Position numbers and translations under genes: made by a program. Positions 42,169 to 51,354 of a DNA stretch of 64,000 bases are shown here, in pieces. How positions within the stretch are numbered: the stretch's first letter is position 1; every line of letters begins with the position of its first letter. The notes beneath the pieces were generated by a model. The model saw nothing but the letters and a program-made list of their open reading frames with translations. It did no database searches and had not been told where the DNA came from. The stretch is from contig NZ_CCXR01000001.1 of NCBI RefSeq assembly GCF_000821085.1, forward strand, positions 4,113,001 through 4,177,000, in the 5' to 3' direction. Origin of the DNA: Bacillus sp. B-jedd. Its GTDB lineage: Bacteria > Bacillota > Bacilli > Bacillales > Cytobacillaceae.

Positions 42169-42816
42169 TTACGGCAAGGGGACGAGCTGGTTTTGGACGG
42201 CATAAATGACGACTTGGGAACGGCTTTTTACATCGAGCTTTTTGAATATTTTGCTGACGTGGATTTTCACTGTTTTGTCACTGATGAAAAGTTCCTGGGC
42301 GATTTCCTTATTATTCATCCCCTGGACAAGACAGAGAAGCACTTCTCTTTCCCGTTCAGTCAGTAACTCATCTTTTTTCTCCTTTGGCGGCTCGGGAGCC
42401 TGCTGGTTGAAATTGAGAAACTTTTTCGTCATGGAAGGAGCGATGACAGACTGTCCCCGGGCTACGGACCGGATTGCTTCGATGACATGCTCGGAAGGAG
42501 CGTCCTTCAGCAAATAGCCGTCAGCCCCTTCACGGATCGCTGACATAAAATATTCATCATGGTCGAACATCGTCAGCATGAGAATTTTGATTGACGGAAA
42601 ATCCTTTTTTAAAATCCCGGTCACTTCAATTCCATTTTTATCAGGAATATTGATATCCATCAAAATGACATCCGGCATAAGTTCGGGGACTTTGGCCAGT
42701 GCATCACTGCCGGAAACCGCCTCCCCGACAACCTTGATGTCCGATTCGAGGTCGAGGATATTCTTCAACCCGTCACGGAGCACCGCATGGTCATCGACCA
42801 GCATCAGCTTGATCAT
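42169..42816 (-). CDS. NarL/LuxR-family response regulator
   Basis: 215 residues. Seen: receiver with [11 protein letters not shown], phospho-acceptor Asp in [13 protein letters not shown] (about residue 54), conserved Thr/Lys (LTMFDH, YLLKDAP), and a C-terminal LuxR helix-turn-helix ([45 protein letters not shown]). The start overlaps the kinase end by 26 bp. Known: such regulators (LiaR, DegU group) control surface stress, proteases or motility. The adjacent secreted proteases and shared TAGTACTTTT boxes suggest they are its targets, as inference. Confidence 0.95.
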   Translation of the reverse strand: MIKLMLVDDHAVLRDGLKNILDLESDIKVVGEAVSGSDALAKVPELMPDVILMDINIPDKNGIEVTGILKKDFPSIKILMLTMFDHDEYFMSAIREGADGYLLKDAPSEHVIEAIRSVARGQSVIAPSMTKKFLNFNQQAPEPPKEKKDELLTEREREVLLCLVQGMNNKEIAQELFISDKTVKIHVSKIFKKLDVKSRSQVVIYAVQNQLVPLP

Positions 42817-44653
42817 TCACTTCTCCTCCTTCTATTCCCATTCTTGGAACGGTTAACGTAATTTCCGTGCCGTTCCCTTCCTTGCTGTCAATTTGAAGGG
42901 ATGCTTTTATTTTTTCAGCCGCTTCATTCATATGCAAAATGCCGAAATGCGGTTCGTTTCTTGCTTTGATCATCGCCTGGAACAAAGAAAAGCCAATCCC
43001 GTTATCTTTTATTTTCAAAAAGACGTTTTCCCGCTGGAAACTGAGCATGATTTCGATTTTTACCGCTTTGGCATGCTTCAGGGCATTTTGTACGCTCTCC
43101 TGGAATATGTCGAAAATAACCTTTTCGGTCATGGAGCTTAACTCAAATTCGGCGCCTCTTCTTTCCAACACGATTTCCACCTCATGTTCCTTCCTGACAG
43201 CTTCAATCCTTGACTGAATGGCCGTCAGCAGCCCTACCCTTTCTGTCGGATAAGGGCGGAGCGCATAAATGGATTCCCGCACCTCCCGCAGGCTTTTTCG
43301 GAGTTTATCCGTACTTTCATGGACAAGCTTGAGCGAATCGTCGGGTGCCTTTAAAAATTTCCGTTCTGCCGTTTCCAGATTCAAGACCGCCCCGGCAAGT
43401 GTTTGCGCCACTCCATCATGGATGTCCCGCGCGATTCTGTTCCTTTCCTCCAAAATAAGCCGTTTTTCCTCCTCGGAAAAAAGCCACTTTGTTTTCAACA
43501 GGACAGCGAGCTGATTTGCAAGTGTAACAGCGGACTGGATATCGTCTTCTGTAAAACTTTTTGTCCTGCTCCGGCCAAAAACAAACAACCCTAATAGTTC
43601 ATCCTCAAGCATGAGCGGCGCATACATTTTCGTTCTGATCTCACTGAGGAAAAAGCCCGTAGCTGGCCCCGCCTGTTTTCTGGAGTTATGATAAATCACC
43701 ATATGGCGGACCGATTCGAGGGCCGCTGCCTGGGTATTATCGAGTTCCGTTTCTTCATTCACAAGCCCGGCTGAATAACGTCTTTCCCATTTACCATTCT
43801 GCTTCGTCCAAAGGATGCAAGCATCCACATCGATAAATTCCGGGAGGTTTTTTCCAAGGAATCCAAGCCAGTCCTCTGAGGCAATTTTCTTATTCAATTC
43901 AGAGGAAATCCGGAACAGCGCTTTCAGCTTGGCCTTTTCCTTCCTTAGCCTGACAATGATGGAACTCAGCAGCGCGAAGCCGACGAGAGGAGCAAAAAAG
44001 AAAAAGAAAGTAATGACATCGATTTCTCCCCTGTTCTGGTTGCCAAGAACGACAAACAGGACAAGGTACACATAAGAAACGAGCAAGCTGTTACCTTCCT
44101 GAAGTGTTTTTTGCCTCCACATCATGATTGTATAAGGCTGAGGACGGACCACGAGGATCAAGTCCACCAGCAAATTATTAATAAAGTAAAAAACAATGAT
44201 TGCCGCGGTAATATGGAGAAGCCCGCCAACCACAGCGGACTGGGAATCCAGGATAGTAAGATCCATCATCTTCCCGGACAGCCAAACCGCACCGTAAAAG
44301 CTGATGACAAGCTGGGCCGGATTAAAAAAAATGATCCTGACCGGCCTTCTTCTTACAACATTGACACCAAATACTGCAAACGCATAAGACCAGACGGCGT
44401 ATTCCACACCATGCATGACAAAGATGGCATACACTAAAGGGAAAGAAATGGTTGTGAAGCCCCGCCAGACCGGCATTGGATAAAATTCGATGACGCAAAG
44501 GAAAATGACCAGAAGAATCAGGATCAAAGGCTCATTTGGCGGCTCCATACCAAAAAGGGCATAAAGAAGAAGCAGGCCACCGGCAAGCGATATAGCCATC
44601 ATCAAGTATCTTGCCACCATTTCCTTCCGATTCAACCACCCCTTAGCAGCCAT
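42791..44653 (-). CDS. Membrane NarX/LiaS-like histidine kinase with GAF domain
   Basis: 620 residues from ATG 44653, behind GGGAGGAAGGGG. Seen: six or more N-terminal hydrophobic segments (to about residue 240, [20 protein letters not shown] first), a GAF-like domain ([11 protein letters not shown] to ADQLAVLL), a HisKA_3 dimerisation box ([20 protein letters not shown]) and a short HATPase ([35 protein letters not shown]). Known: signals through His in RDIHDG to the partner regulator encoded downstream with a 26-bp overlap. The multi-helix sensor could read membrane or small-molecule cues. Confidence 0.93.
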   Translation of the reverse strand: MAAKGWLNRKEMVARYLMMAISLAGGLLLLYALFGMEPPNEPLILILLVIFLCVIEFYPMPVWRGFTTISFPLVYAIFVMHGVEYAVWSYAFAVFGVNVVRRRPVRIIFFNPAQLVISFYGAVWLSGKMMDLTILDSQSAVVGGLLHITAAIIVFYFINNLLVDLILVVRPQPYTIMMWRQKTLQEGNSLLVSYVYLVLFVVLGNQNRGEIDVITFFFFFAPLVGFALLSSIIVRLRKEKAKLKALFRISSELNKKIASEDWLGFLGKNLPEFIDVDACILWTKQNGKWERRYSAGLVNEETELDNTQAAALESVRHMVIYHNSRKQAGPATGFFLSEIRTKMYAPLMLEDELLGLFVFGRSRTKSFTEDDIQSAVTLANQLAVLLKTKWLFSEEEKRLILEERNRIARDIHDGVAQTLAGAVLNLETAERKFLKAPDDSLKLVHESTDKLRKSLREVRESIYALRPYPTERVGLLTAIQSRIEAVRKEHEVEIVLERRGAEFELSSMTEKVIFDIFQESVQNALKHAKAVKIEIMLSFQRENVFLKIKDNGIGFSLFQAMIKARNEPHFGILHMNEAAEKIKASLQIDSKEGNGTEITLTVPRMGIEGGEVNDQADAGR

Positions 44654-44854
44654 GAATCCCCTTCCTCCCAACGAATCGATTCTAAATTTTCAGTTAATTA
44701 TACTTTAAGTTATTTCCCCGCCCCGCACAATAAAAAGGTTTTAAGATTTTATATTCACATTTGCTGGATGAACGGGTGTACACACAATGGGATTAATCAA
44801 AAAACATTGGCTTTTTAAAGTTTAATGCTGATTTTAAAAGAGTTGATAGGAACG
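44654..44854. other. Intergenic region upstream of the kinase
   Basis: About 200 bp, AT-rich. The stretch AATTATACTTTAAG near 44697-44710 resembles the TACTACTTTA box seen near other genes but is too weak to call. No gene. Confidence 0.4.
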
Positions 44855-45152
44855 GAGGGGACTGACTCCTCGAAAACGCTCCGCGTTTCCTTCGTGCGTG
44901 GGCAACTTCAAAGAAGCTAATTCAATGTCCTGCGGGATGTAGCGGCAAGTGGAGACCCCACAGGCGCAGAAAGCGCCGAGGAGGCTCCAAAAAGAATGCT
45001 CCTGCGCCACAGACTATTCGAGGAAGCGAACCTTCAGCTCGTCGCAAAGCTGCACGAAGCCAATTCATGGATGTTTCTCATGAAGTTGGATATCAAGTAG
45101 ATGCTTCGCCCCGAGGAAAGCATGTCCCCGGAGTGGAAATCAACAGCCAATG
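44855..45152. repeat. Known-type Bacillaceae interspersed intergenic repeat (MITE-like)
   Basis: About 300 bp with strings such as GGACTGACTCCTCGAAAACG, GCGGCAAGTGGAGACCCCAC, GCGCCGAGGAGGCTC and GGAGTGGAAATCAACAGCCA. Sequences of this kind (ACTCCTCG..., AAGTGGAGACCCC..., GAAATCAACAGCC) recur between genes in many Bacillaceae genomes from memory. It has no ORF of its own with protein family features. An extra stretch near 44910-44930 may be an internal insertion. Confidence 0.7.
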
Positions 45153-45594
45153 ATAATAGAACCAAAACACAAAAAAACCCAGACCGGCCAAATGTCATTC
45201 CACTGTCCGATGCTGGGACAAACCCCACTTGGTTTGTTTACATTTATTATCCCATCCCATCCCCACTTTTTCTATTCAGCAAAAGCAATATTTTATCTAC
45301 TACTAAAGTAGTAATAGCGAAAACTATTTTCACTTGTCACAATTTAGTAGGAAATTATGTCACTCTTTTGTCAATGGTTGGGAAGCGGTTGTTCTTCCTT
45401 TTATACTACACTAAAGATATACAATTCCTTGCTTTTTCACCATAATTACTTGTGAAAGATTTCACATTAAAACCTTTCCATACTGACAACTTTGCATATG
45501 CACTTAACATCTCTCTTGTTTCAATGCCTAGCCTAAATCCAGCTTCATTCAAACAAGATTGAGAGCTTACTACTATTACAGAGGGTGAAAACGA
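45153..45594. other. Upstream region of the radical SAM gene
   Basis: 440 bp without a gene. Seen: an ACAAACC ... GGTTTGT hairpin with a T-rich tail (about 45220-45240), the palindromic TACTACT-AA-AGTAGTA box at 45298-45313, and a ribosome binding site GAGGGTG at 45580-45586. Confidence 0.55.
45298..45313 (+). promoter_or_regulatory. Palindromic TACTACTAAAGTAGTA box upstream of the radical SAM gene
   Basis: Arms TACTACT/AGTAGTA around AA. Its TACTACTTTAG reading on the minus strand matches the box at 42062-42075 before the second subtilase in 11 consecutive bases. Suggests shared control by the neighbouring NarL-type regulator. Confidence 0.5.
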
Positions 45595-47382
45595 ATGAAG
45601 TATGATTTAGTTCTCCTGCATGCCCCCAGTGTTTATGATTTTCGCAAAAACTCTTTGCTGGCCGGCCCGATTAGTGATGTGGTGCCTTCCTCCCCTGTTT
45701 TTGAAATGTATCCAATTGGGCTGACAAGCATCGCTGATTATCTTGAGCGATATGGCCTTAAGGTAAGAATTATTAATATTGCTAACCGGATGCTCATGGA
45801 TCCTAACTTCGATGTAGAAAAAAAACTGCGCGGCATCAACACACGGGCTTTCGGTATCGATCTCCATTGGCTTCCCCATGCGCATGGAAGTATTGAGCTC
45901 GCAAAAATCGTGAAAAACCTGCATCCCGAAACTCCGATTGTCTTTGGAGGCCTTTCTTCCACCTATTATCATAAAGAGCTGATCGAGTATCCGTTCATTG
46001 ATTTTGTCATGCGTGGCGATTCGACCGAAAAGCTGATGCTAATGCTGATGAACAAGTTGGAATTCGGCAATACACGGTATGAGGAAATACCGAATCTCAC
46101 CTGGAAAAAAGGAACCGAGGTCGGTTATAATCCGCTATCCTACGTACCAAAAGACCTTGATGAATTCGATGTGCCCGGTTACCGTTATACCATCCGTTCT
46201 GTCTTTAAATATAAAAACTTCATGGATCCGCTTCCTTATAACGGCTGGCTGCAGTATCCCAATACCGCTATCCTGACCGCAAGGGGCTGCACACAGAAAT
46301 GCCTGATTTGCGGCGGCTCGAAGGAAGGCTATGACACGAATTGCAACAGAAAATCACTTGCCCTCAGGTCCCCGGCAAAGCTTGTCGAGGATATCCAGTT
46401 TATCCAACGGTTCAGCCGGGCGCCTATTTTTATCCTCCATGACATCCGCCAGGGAGGCAAAAAATATGTTGAGGAGTTTTTCAGCCGCCTGAAGGAAATC
46501 CATCTGAAAAACGAGCTCGTTTTTGAACTGTTCCAATATGCGGATGAAAAGTTCTTTAAACAGATCCATGAGGCAGTCCCGAAATACAGCATTGAGCTGA
46601 CACTCGAGACACATGATGAAAGCATCCGCAGGTATAATGGCAAATTCAATTGTACGAATGAGAAAGTCATCGACTCTCTTAATTTCGCCTTGAAGCATGG
46701 CTGCAAAAAGATTGACCTGTTTTTCATGGTCGGCATCCCTGGCCAAACGTATCAAAGCGTTCTTGAAAATGTCGATTTCGCGGAAAGGATCCATCTTGAA
46801 TGCAACCAAGATCCACGGCTTTACTACTTTATTGCACCTCTCGCACCATTTCTCGATCCGGCAAGTGCGGCTTTTGAAAATCCCGAACTTCATGGTTATA
46901 AAAAGCTGTGCCACACATTGGAGGATCACCGGAAAGCGATAACCCAGCCATCATGGAAACATATGTTAAGCTATGAAACTGTTGATATGACCAGGGACGA
47001 CATCGTCAATTCCACCTACGAATCAGCCAGGCTATTAAATGAATTCAAGCTCAAATATGGGCTGATCGACCAGGCAGGCTATGATGATATTGAACATAAA
47101 ATCGAGAAATCGATGCATTATATTGAACGAATCGACCATCTGATGACTCTGCCTGAGGCGGAGTACCAGCTTGAACTTGCGACAATAAAGCGTGAAATCG
47201 AGGAACTGAATAAACACAGCATCTGCGGCAGCAACGAACTGAAATGGGAAGTCCAGAAAAACTATGCCAATTTCTTTTCATTGGCAATGGTTGGACTTGA
47301 ACAGTTATATGAAGATTATTCAATTAAATTACGCAAGCAATTCCACCCGAAAGTGCGCCACCAAGTTAAGCTTGATGTTTAA
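45595..47382 (+). CDS. B12-binding-like radical SAM protein of unknown substrate
   Basis: 595 residues. Seen: an N-terminal Rossmann-like region (MKYDLVLLHAPSVYDFRKN, then GLTSIADYLERYGLKVRIINIA, FGIDLHWLPHAHGSIELAKI, PIVFGGLSS) typical of cobalamin-binding radical SAM proteins, the cluster motif RGCTQKCLICGG (Cx3Cx2C, about residue 230), and a TIM-barrel continuation (SIELTLETHDESIRR, LFFMVGIPGQTYQSV). A long helical tail follows. Known: class B radical SAM enzymes methylate or rearrange unreactive carbons. No precursor peptide, lipid or antibiotic genes are next to it, so the substrate is unknown. It stands alone and ends at a terminator. Confidence 0.85.
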   Translation: MKYDLVLLHAPSVYDFRKNSLLAGPISDVVPSSPVFEMYPIGLTSIADYLERYGLKVRIINIANRMLMDPNFDVEKKLRGINTRAFGIDLHWLPHAHGSIELAKIVKNLHPETPIVFGGLSSTYYHKELIEYPFIDFVMRGDSTEKLMLMLMNKLEFGNTRYEEIPNLTWKKGTEVGYNPLSYVPKDLDEFDVPGYRYTIRSVFKYKNFMDPLPYNGWLQYPNTAILTARGCTQKCLICGGSKEGYDTNCNRKSLALRSPAKLVEDIQFIQRFSRAPIFILHDIRQGGKKYVEEFFSRLKEIHLKNELVFELFQYADEKFFKQIHEAVPKYSIELTLETHDESIRRYNGKFNCTNEKVIDSLNFALKHGCKKIDLFFMVGIPGQTYQSVLENVDFAERIHLECNQDPRLYYFIAPLAPFLDPASAAFENPELHGYKKLCHTLEDHRKAITQPSWKHMLSYETVDMTRDDIVNSTYESARLLNEFKLKYGLIDQAGYDDIEHKIEKSMHYIERIDHLMTLPEAEYQLELATIKREIEELNKHSICGSNELKWEVQKNYANFFSLAMVGLEQLYEDYSIKLRKQFHPKVRHQVKLDV

Positions 47383-47436
47383 GAAAGCCGGGTCTCTGGA
47401 TTCCGACGAATTTTCACCTTCCCCTATATTTACCTG

Positions 47437-47463
47437 GAACCCTTATAATAGGGTTCTTTTTTT
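47437..47463 (+). terminator. Terminator after the radical SAM gene
   Basis: GAACCC pairs with GGGTTC around TTATAATA, followed by seven T. Confidence 0.88.
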
Positions 47464-47622
47464 GCGTTCGTAAAGCTGTTTTTCCCCTGCAAAACCACAG
47501 CCCTCTCCGCGCAAAACAAAAACTTTATTATTATTTGAAAATATTTTTTCTTTTTTGCAAGGATTATAAATCTCCACGAAGGGTAAATACACCTATCAAA
47601 TTATGTCGAAAGGAGTTTTACC

Positions 47623-48408
47623 TTGAGCATGAAAATTGGGAAGTTTTTTACCTTTTGCTTGCTGTCTATCCTGCTAATCTCAGGCTGTGCCGAAAAGCAT
47701 GAGCAGGAAGATGGCTCTAAGCTAATCCGCAAGGGGGAATTTGCTTTTGCTGCCTCGGGCGAATTCAAGCCCTTCAGTTATATGAAGGATGATCTGACAA
47801 TGACCGGCTTTGATGTGGAAGTCGGCAAGGCGGTTGCCAAAGAGCTTGGCCTTAAGCCTGTCCCTAAGCGGATGAAATTTAAAGGAATTGTGGAAGGCGT
47901 GAAAACAGGGAGAGCAGATGCCGCCGTCGCCTCACATACTATTAATCCCCAACGGAGCAAACACGTCTCCTTCTCGACACCTTACTACTACTCAGGCCCG
48001 CAAATTTTCGTTCGTCCAGATAGCGGTATTAAGACCGTCGAGGATTTAAAAGGAAAAGAGGTTGCTGTGGCAAAAGGATCCACGTATGCAGATACAGCCA
48101 GTAAGTATACGTCTAACCTGAAAATGTATGACAGTGATATTACCGCCCTTAAAGCACTTAGCATCGGAAGGCACGATGCCGTCATTACCGATTTCGTCAC
48201 CGGGAAAAGCGCCGCCAAGGAAGGGTTTAAAATTGAAGGACGGCAGCTGATTGAGCGCAGTGAGCAGGCAATCGTCCTCCCGCAGGATAATCCGGAGCTT
48301 TTGAAAAGAGTCAACGAGGCGCTTGAAGCACTCCGCAAGGACGGAACGCTTGAAAAAATTTCAGTTAAATTCTTCGGAGAAGATATTACGAAAAAACCGG
48401 ATCAATAA
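47623..48408 (+). CDS. Polar amino acid ABC transporter substrate-binding lipoprotein
   Basis: 261 residues. I choose TTG 47623, 7 nt after AAAGGAG. Seen: lipobox LLISGCAE with Cys about residue 22, then a SBP_bac_3 domain (FAASGEFKPFSYMKDDLTMTGFDVEVGKAVAKEL, GVKTGRADAAVASHTINPQR, FSTPYYYSGPQIFV, VAVAKGSTYADTA). Known: this class binds Arg, Gln, His, cystine or related amino acids for import. It is followed by permease and ATPase genes, a complete importer. Upstream the AT-rich gap of 240 bp has a weak CodY-like TTATTTGAAAATA near 47529. Confidence 0.92.
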   Translation: MSMKIGKFFTFCLLSILLISGCAEKHEQEDGSKLIRKGEFAFAASGEFKPFSYMKDDLTMTGFDVEVGKAVAKELGLKPVPKRMKFKGIVEGVKTGRADAAVASHTINPQRSKHVSFSTPYYYSGPQIFVRPDSGIKTVEDLKGKEVAVAKGSTYADTASKYTSNLKMYDSDITALKALSIGRHDAVITDFVTGKSAAKEGFKIEGRQLIERSEQAIVLPQDNPELLKRVNEALEALRKDGTLEKISVKFFGEDITKKPDQ

Positions 48409-48474
48409 TCATTTTCTATTTATTTATAATCCGAATTACTACAGATAAATCCAAGCAGAAAGGAAGAAGCGAAT

Positions 48475-49140
48475 TTGCCTAGTTTCTCTCATTTTTTCAA
48501 AACATTAATGAGCAGCAGCGATCTCTTTATGGACGCCATGCTCTTAACCTTAAAGCTGACCGTTGTATCCGTATTGGTCGGTATTGTCATCGGGCTGTTT
48601 TTCGCCCTCTTAAAGATATCAAAAGTAAAATGGCTCGGTTACATATCCGATGTGTACATTTACCTGATCAGGGGAACACCGCTGATCGTCCAGATCTTTA
48701 TTTTATATTTCGGGATCAGCGGAATTTTCCTCCTGCCTGATTTTTGGGCCGCTTCTCTTGCCTTGGCGTTCCATAACGGCGCATACATCGCTGAAATCTT
48801 CCGCGGCTCGATTCAAGCTGTCGACCAGGGACAAATGGAAGCCGGCCGTTCACTCGGTATGAGCAAGAATCTTGCGATGCGGAGAATTATTTTGCCACAG
48901 GCGTTCCGCCGCGCCCTGCCGCCGCTTGGAAACCAGTTTATCATAGGTCTTAAAGATTCATCACTGGCCGCTTTCATCTCAATGAACGAACTATTTAATG
49001 TAGCAACCACTCTTGGATCGAATAACTTTGATGAAATGACCTATTTACTGATTGTAGCTGTTTACTACTTGATCCTTGTAGCCCTGCTCACATTCGTAGT
49101 CAACCGTTTCGAGAAGAGATTGGCAGTCAGTGACCGATAG
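48475..49140 (+). CDS. Polar amino acid ABC transporter permease
   Basis: 221 residues from TTG 48475, behind GGAAGAAG. Seen: HisM/GlnP-type fold with FMDAMLLTLKLTVVSVLVGIVIG, LIRGTPLIVQIFILYFG, and the EAA loop GSIQAVDQGQMEAGRSLGMSKN that contacts the ATPase. Five or so membrane helices. It would form a homodimeric pore. It lies 66 bp after the binding protein gene and 12 bp before the ATPase gene. Confidence 0.94.
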   Translation: MPSFSHFFKTLMSSSDLFMDAMLLTLKLTVVSVLVGIVIGLFFALLKISKVKWLGYISDVYIYLIRGTPLIVQIFILYFGISGIFLLPDFWAASLALAFHNGAYIAEIFRGSIQAVDQGQMEAGRSLGMSKNLAMRRIILPQAFRRALPPLGNQFIIGLKDSSLAAFISMNELFNVATTLGSNNFDEMTYLLIVAVYYLILVALLTFVVNRFEKRLAVSDR

Positions 49141-49152
49141 GAGGAAATGTGA

Positions 49153-49896
49153 ATGGAAACCCGCGAAATGATAAAAGTAGAAAACCTGAACAAATCGTTC
49201 GGCGATCTGCATGTATTAAAAGATATCAATTTATCTGTCTATGAAAGTGATGTTGTCTGCCTGGTCGGCGCCAGCGGATCCGGGAAAAGCACGCTTCTGC
49301 GCTGCCTGAATTTCCTCGAGAAGAAGGATAATGGCCGGATCATTTTAAATGGCCGGGAAGTCAGCCGGGAAACGCATAATATTAACGAGGTGCGCCAGCA
49401 TGTCGGCATGGTCTTCCAGCACTTCAACCTGTTTCCGCACATGACGGTGCTTGAAAATATTATTGAAGCCCCTGTCCATGTAAAGAAGGTATCAAAAGAA
49501 GAGGCGACGAACGATGCGATGGAGCTTTTGCGTAAAGTCGGCCTTGAGGATAAAGCAGACGTTTATCCAAGCAAGCTTTCGGGCGGGCAAAAACAACGCG
49601 TCGCCATCGCGAGGGCTCTTGCGATGAAGCCGGAAGTTATGCTGTTTGACGAGCCGACCTCGGCCCTTGACCCTGAACTCGTCGGGGAAGTTCTCCAGAC
49701 CATGAAAGAACTCGCCGATGAAGGAATGACAATGGTTGTGGTCACCCATGAAATGGGATTCGCGAAAGAAGTTGCCGACTGGATGGTCTACATGAATGAA
49801 GGGATGGTTGTGGAGATAGGCCACCCTGAGGAATTTTTCGATAATCCGAAGGAAGAAAGGACGAGGGAGTTTTTGAGCTCAACCGTCCTCAAGTAA
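49153..49896 (+). CDS. Polar amino acid ABC transporter ATP-binding protein
   Basis: 247 residues from ATG 49153 behind AGGAGG. Seen: Walker [11 protein letters not shown]-loop [13 protein letters not shown], signature [16 protein letters not shown], Walker [16 protein letters not shown] and the switch His in [13 protein letters not shown], all GlnQ/ArtM/TcyN-like. The PTSALDPEL pattern is the polar amino acid import class. It powers uptake by the preceding permease and lipoprotein. The operon ends at a terminator 20 bp later. Confidence 0.95.
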   Translation: METREMIKVENLNKSFGDLHVLKDINLSVYESDVVCLVGASGSGKSTLLRCLNFLEKKDNGRIILNGREVSRETHNINEVRQHVGMVFQHFNLFPHMTVLENIIEAPVHVKKVSKEEATNDAMELLRKVGLEDKADVYPSKLSGGQKQRVAIARALAMKPEVMLFDEPTSALDPELVGEVLQTMKELADEGMTMVVVTHEMGFAKEVADWMVYMNEGMVVEIGHPEEFFDNPKEERTREFLSSTVLK

Positions 49897-49914
49897 ATTG
49901 GATAGCGATAGTAT

Positions 49915-49946
49915 AAAAGGGTACCAGCCTTGGCCGGTACCCTTTT
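49915..49946. terminator. Bidirectional terminator between ABC importer and niaP
   Basis: AAAAGGGTACC pairs with GGTACCCTTTT around AGCCTTGGCC; T-runs on both strands serve the two convergent genes. Confidence 0.92.
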
Positions 49947-49956
49947 GCATGGGCAT

Positions 49957-51162
49957 TTATGCCAGTTCCTCGGCCTTTGTTTCCCTTCCAAGGAAAAATA
50001 CGGCCGCCGCCCCAATAAGAATTGAAATACAGAAAATAGTAAAAATCACATGAATCGAATAACCCTGGGCCGATAAATAAGGAACCAATAGCGGGCCAAG
50101 CACTCCGCCAACCCTTCCGAAGGATGCCGCCATGCCGGCGCCTGTACCCCTTATGGATGTTGGATACTGTTCAGGGGTATAAGCGTAGAGCGCGCCCCAT
50201 GCACCAAGATTAAAAAAGGAAAGAAATGCGCCCGCGGTCATCAAGATCCATAAGGTGTCGGTATTTCCAAAAAAGTAAGCGCTGGCCGCTGTTCCGGCAA
50301 GATATACAATCAGCACGAACTTCCTGCCGATTTTCTCAATAAAATAAGCTGCTGTAAAATAGCCCGGAAGCTGGGCAAGTGTCATGATCAATACATATTG
50401 GAAGCTTTTAATCATGCTGAAGCCTTTCATGATCATGACGCTCGGAAGCCAAAGGAACATCCCGTAGTAGGAAAAAACCACACAGAACCAAAGGATCCAG
50501 AGCATGGCAGTTTTCCTCGAAAACTGCTTTGACCATAATGTTTTTACACTTTCAAAAACGGACGGCTTATGCCTTTCTTCCAGTGTCAGGTATCTTGGCG
50601 AATCCGGCAGGCCTATCCTTAAGTAGATGGCATATAGCGCCGGCAACGCACCAAGAATCAAGGCAGCCTGCCAGCCATACCTTGGGATGACAAAATAGGA
50701 AATAACAGCCGCTATCAGCCAGCCAGCCGCCCAGAAACTTTCAAGCAGCACAACCACCCTGCCGCGTTTCTCGGCTGATACACTTTCGGATACTAATGTA
50801 GAAGCGACAGGCAGTTCACCGCCAAGCCCCATGCCGATCAGAAAACGCAGAACGAGAAATATGGCGAGCGAAGTTGTTAAGGCGGACAAACCACTTCCGA
50901 CTGAAAATAATAATAATGTTATCATAAAAACGTTTTTACGGCCGATCCGGTCGGCCATTAAACCGAAAACCAAAGCCCCCACTGCCATGCCGATGGAATT
51001 GACACTGCCAATCCAGCCCATTTCTTTCGGGGTCAGATTCCAATCTATTTTAAGCGCGGCAATAATGAAGGAAAGCATACCGACATCCATGGCATCGAAC
51101 ATCCAGCCCAGTCCGGCAATCCCCAATAATTTCTTTTCCGAAATAGTTTTTATTTTTTTCAT
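49957..51162 (-). CDS. niaP: Niacin transporter NiaP (MFS)
   Basis: 401 residues from ATG 51162, 6 nt after AGGGGGC; the open frame upstream passes through the operator and is not coding. Seen: twelve membrane segments and near-identical stretches to B. subtilis NiaP (YceI): GLGWMFDAMDVGMLSFIIAA, EMGWIGSVNSIGMAVGALVF, GGELPVASTLVSE, FSYYGMFLWLPSVM, FFNLGAWGALYAYTPEQYP. Known: NiaP imports nicotinate (and nicotinamide) for NAD synthesis. A NiaR-like operator 76 bp upstream fits the regulation known for this gene. Confidence 0.93.
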   Translation of the reverse strand: MKKIKTISEKKLLGIAGLGWMFDAMDVGMLSFIIAALKIDWNLTPKEMGWIGSVNSIGMAVGALVFGLMADRIGRKNVFMITLLLFSVGSGLSALTTSLAIFLVLRFLIGMGLGGELPVASTLVSESVSAEKRGRVVVLLESFWAAGWLIAAVISYFVIPRYGWQAALILGALPALYAIYLRIGLPDSPRYLTLEERHKPSVFESVKTLWSKQFSRKTAMLWILWFCVVFSYYGMFLWLPSVMIMKGFSMIKSFQYVLIMTLAQLPGYFTAAYFIEKIGRKFVLIVYLAGTAASAYFFGNTDTLWILMTAGAFLSFFNLGAWGALYAYTPEQYPTSIRGTGAGMAASFGRVGGVLGPLLVPYLSAQGYSIHVIFTIFCISILIGAAAVFFLGRETKAEELA

Positions 51163-51237
51163 TTGAGCCCCCTGATTTGTTGAATTGTTTCTCCCGGTGG
51201 ACAGGCCTTTATCCGGCTGTCCGCTTTTTATTTTAAC

Positions 51238-51253
51238 AGGTGTCAAGACACTT
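51238..51253 (-). promoter_or_regulatory. NiaR (YrxA)-like operator upstream of niaP
   Basis: The palindrome AGGTGTC-AA-GACACTT (minus strand AAGTGTCTTGACACCT) resembles, from memory, the GTGTC/GACAC operators of the nicotinate-responsive repressor NiaR in Bacillus. It lies 76 bp upstream of niaP, where it could block transcription. Confidence 0.75.
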
Positions 51254-51310
51254 ATCATCATTTATTTTCAGTAATTATTTCCCGGGAAACAAAATTCGCC
51301 AAAAGACAAC

Positions 51311-51340
51311 AAAAAGCCACCCATCGAATGATGGATGGCT
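51311..51340 (-). terminator. Terminator after livF
   Basis: GCCATCCATC and GATGGGTGGC pair on the minus strand around ATTC, followed by TTTTTG. Confidence 0.85.
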
Positions 51341-51354
51341 TGCTAATTATTTTT

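Noticed and set aside
51163..51261. An N-terminal extension of NiaP
   Set aside because: The extra frame crosses the NiaR-like operator and lacks a ribosome binding site; ATG 51162 has one and matches the family start.
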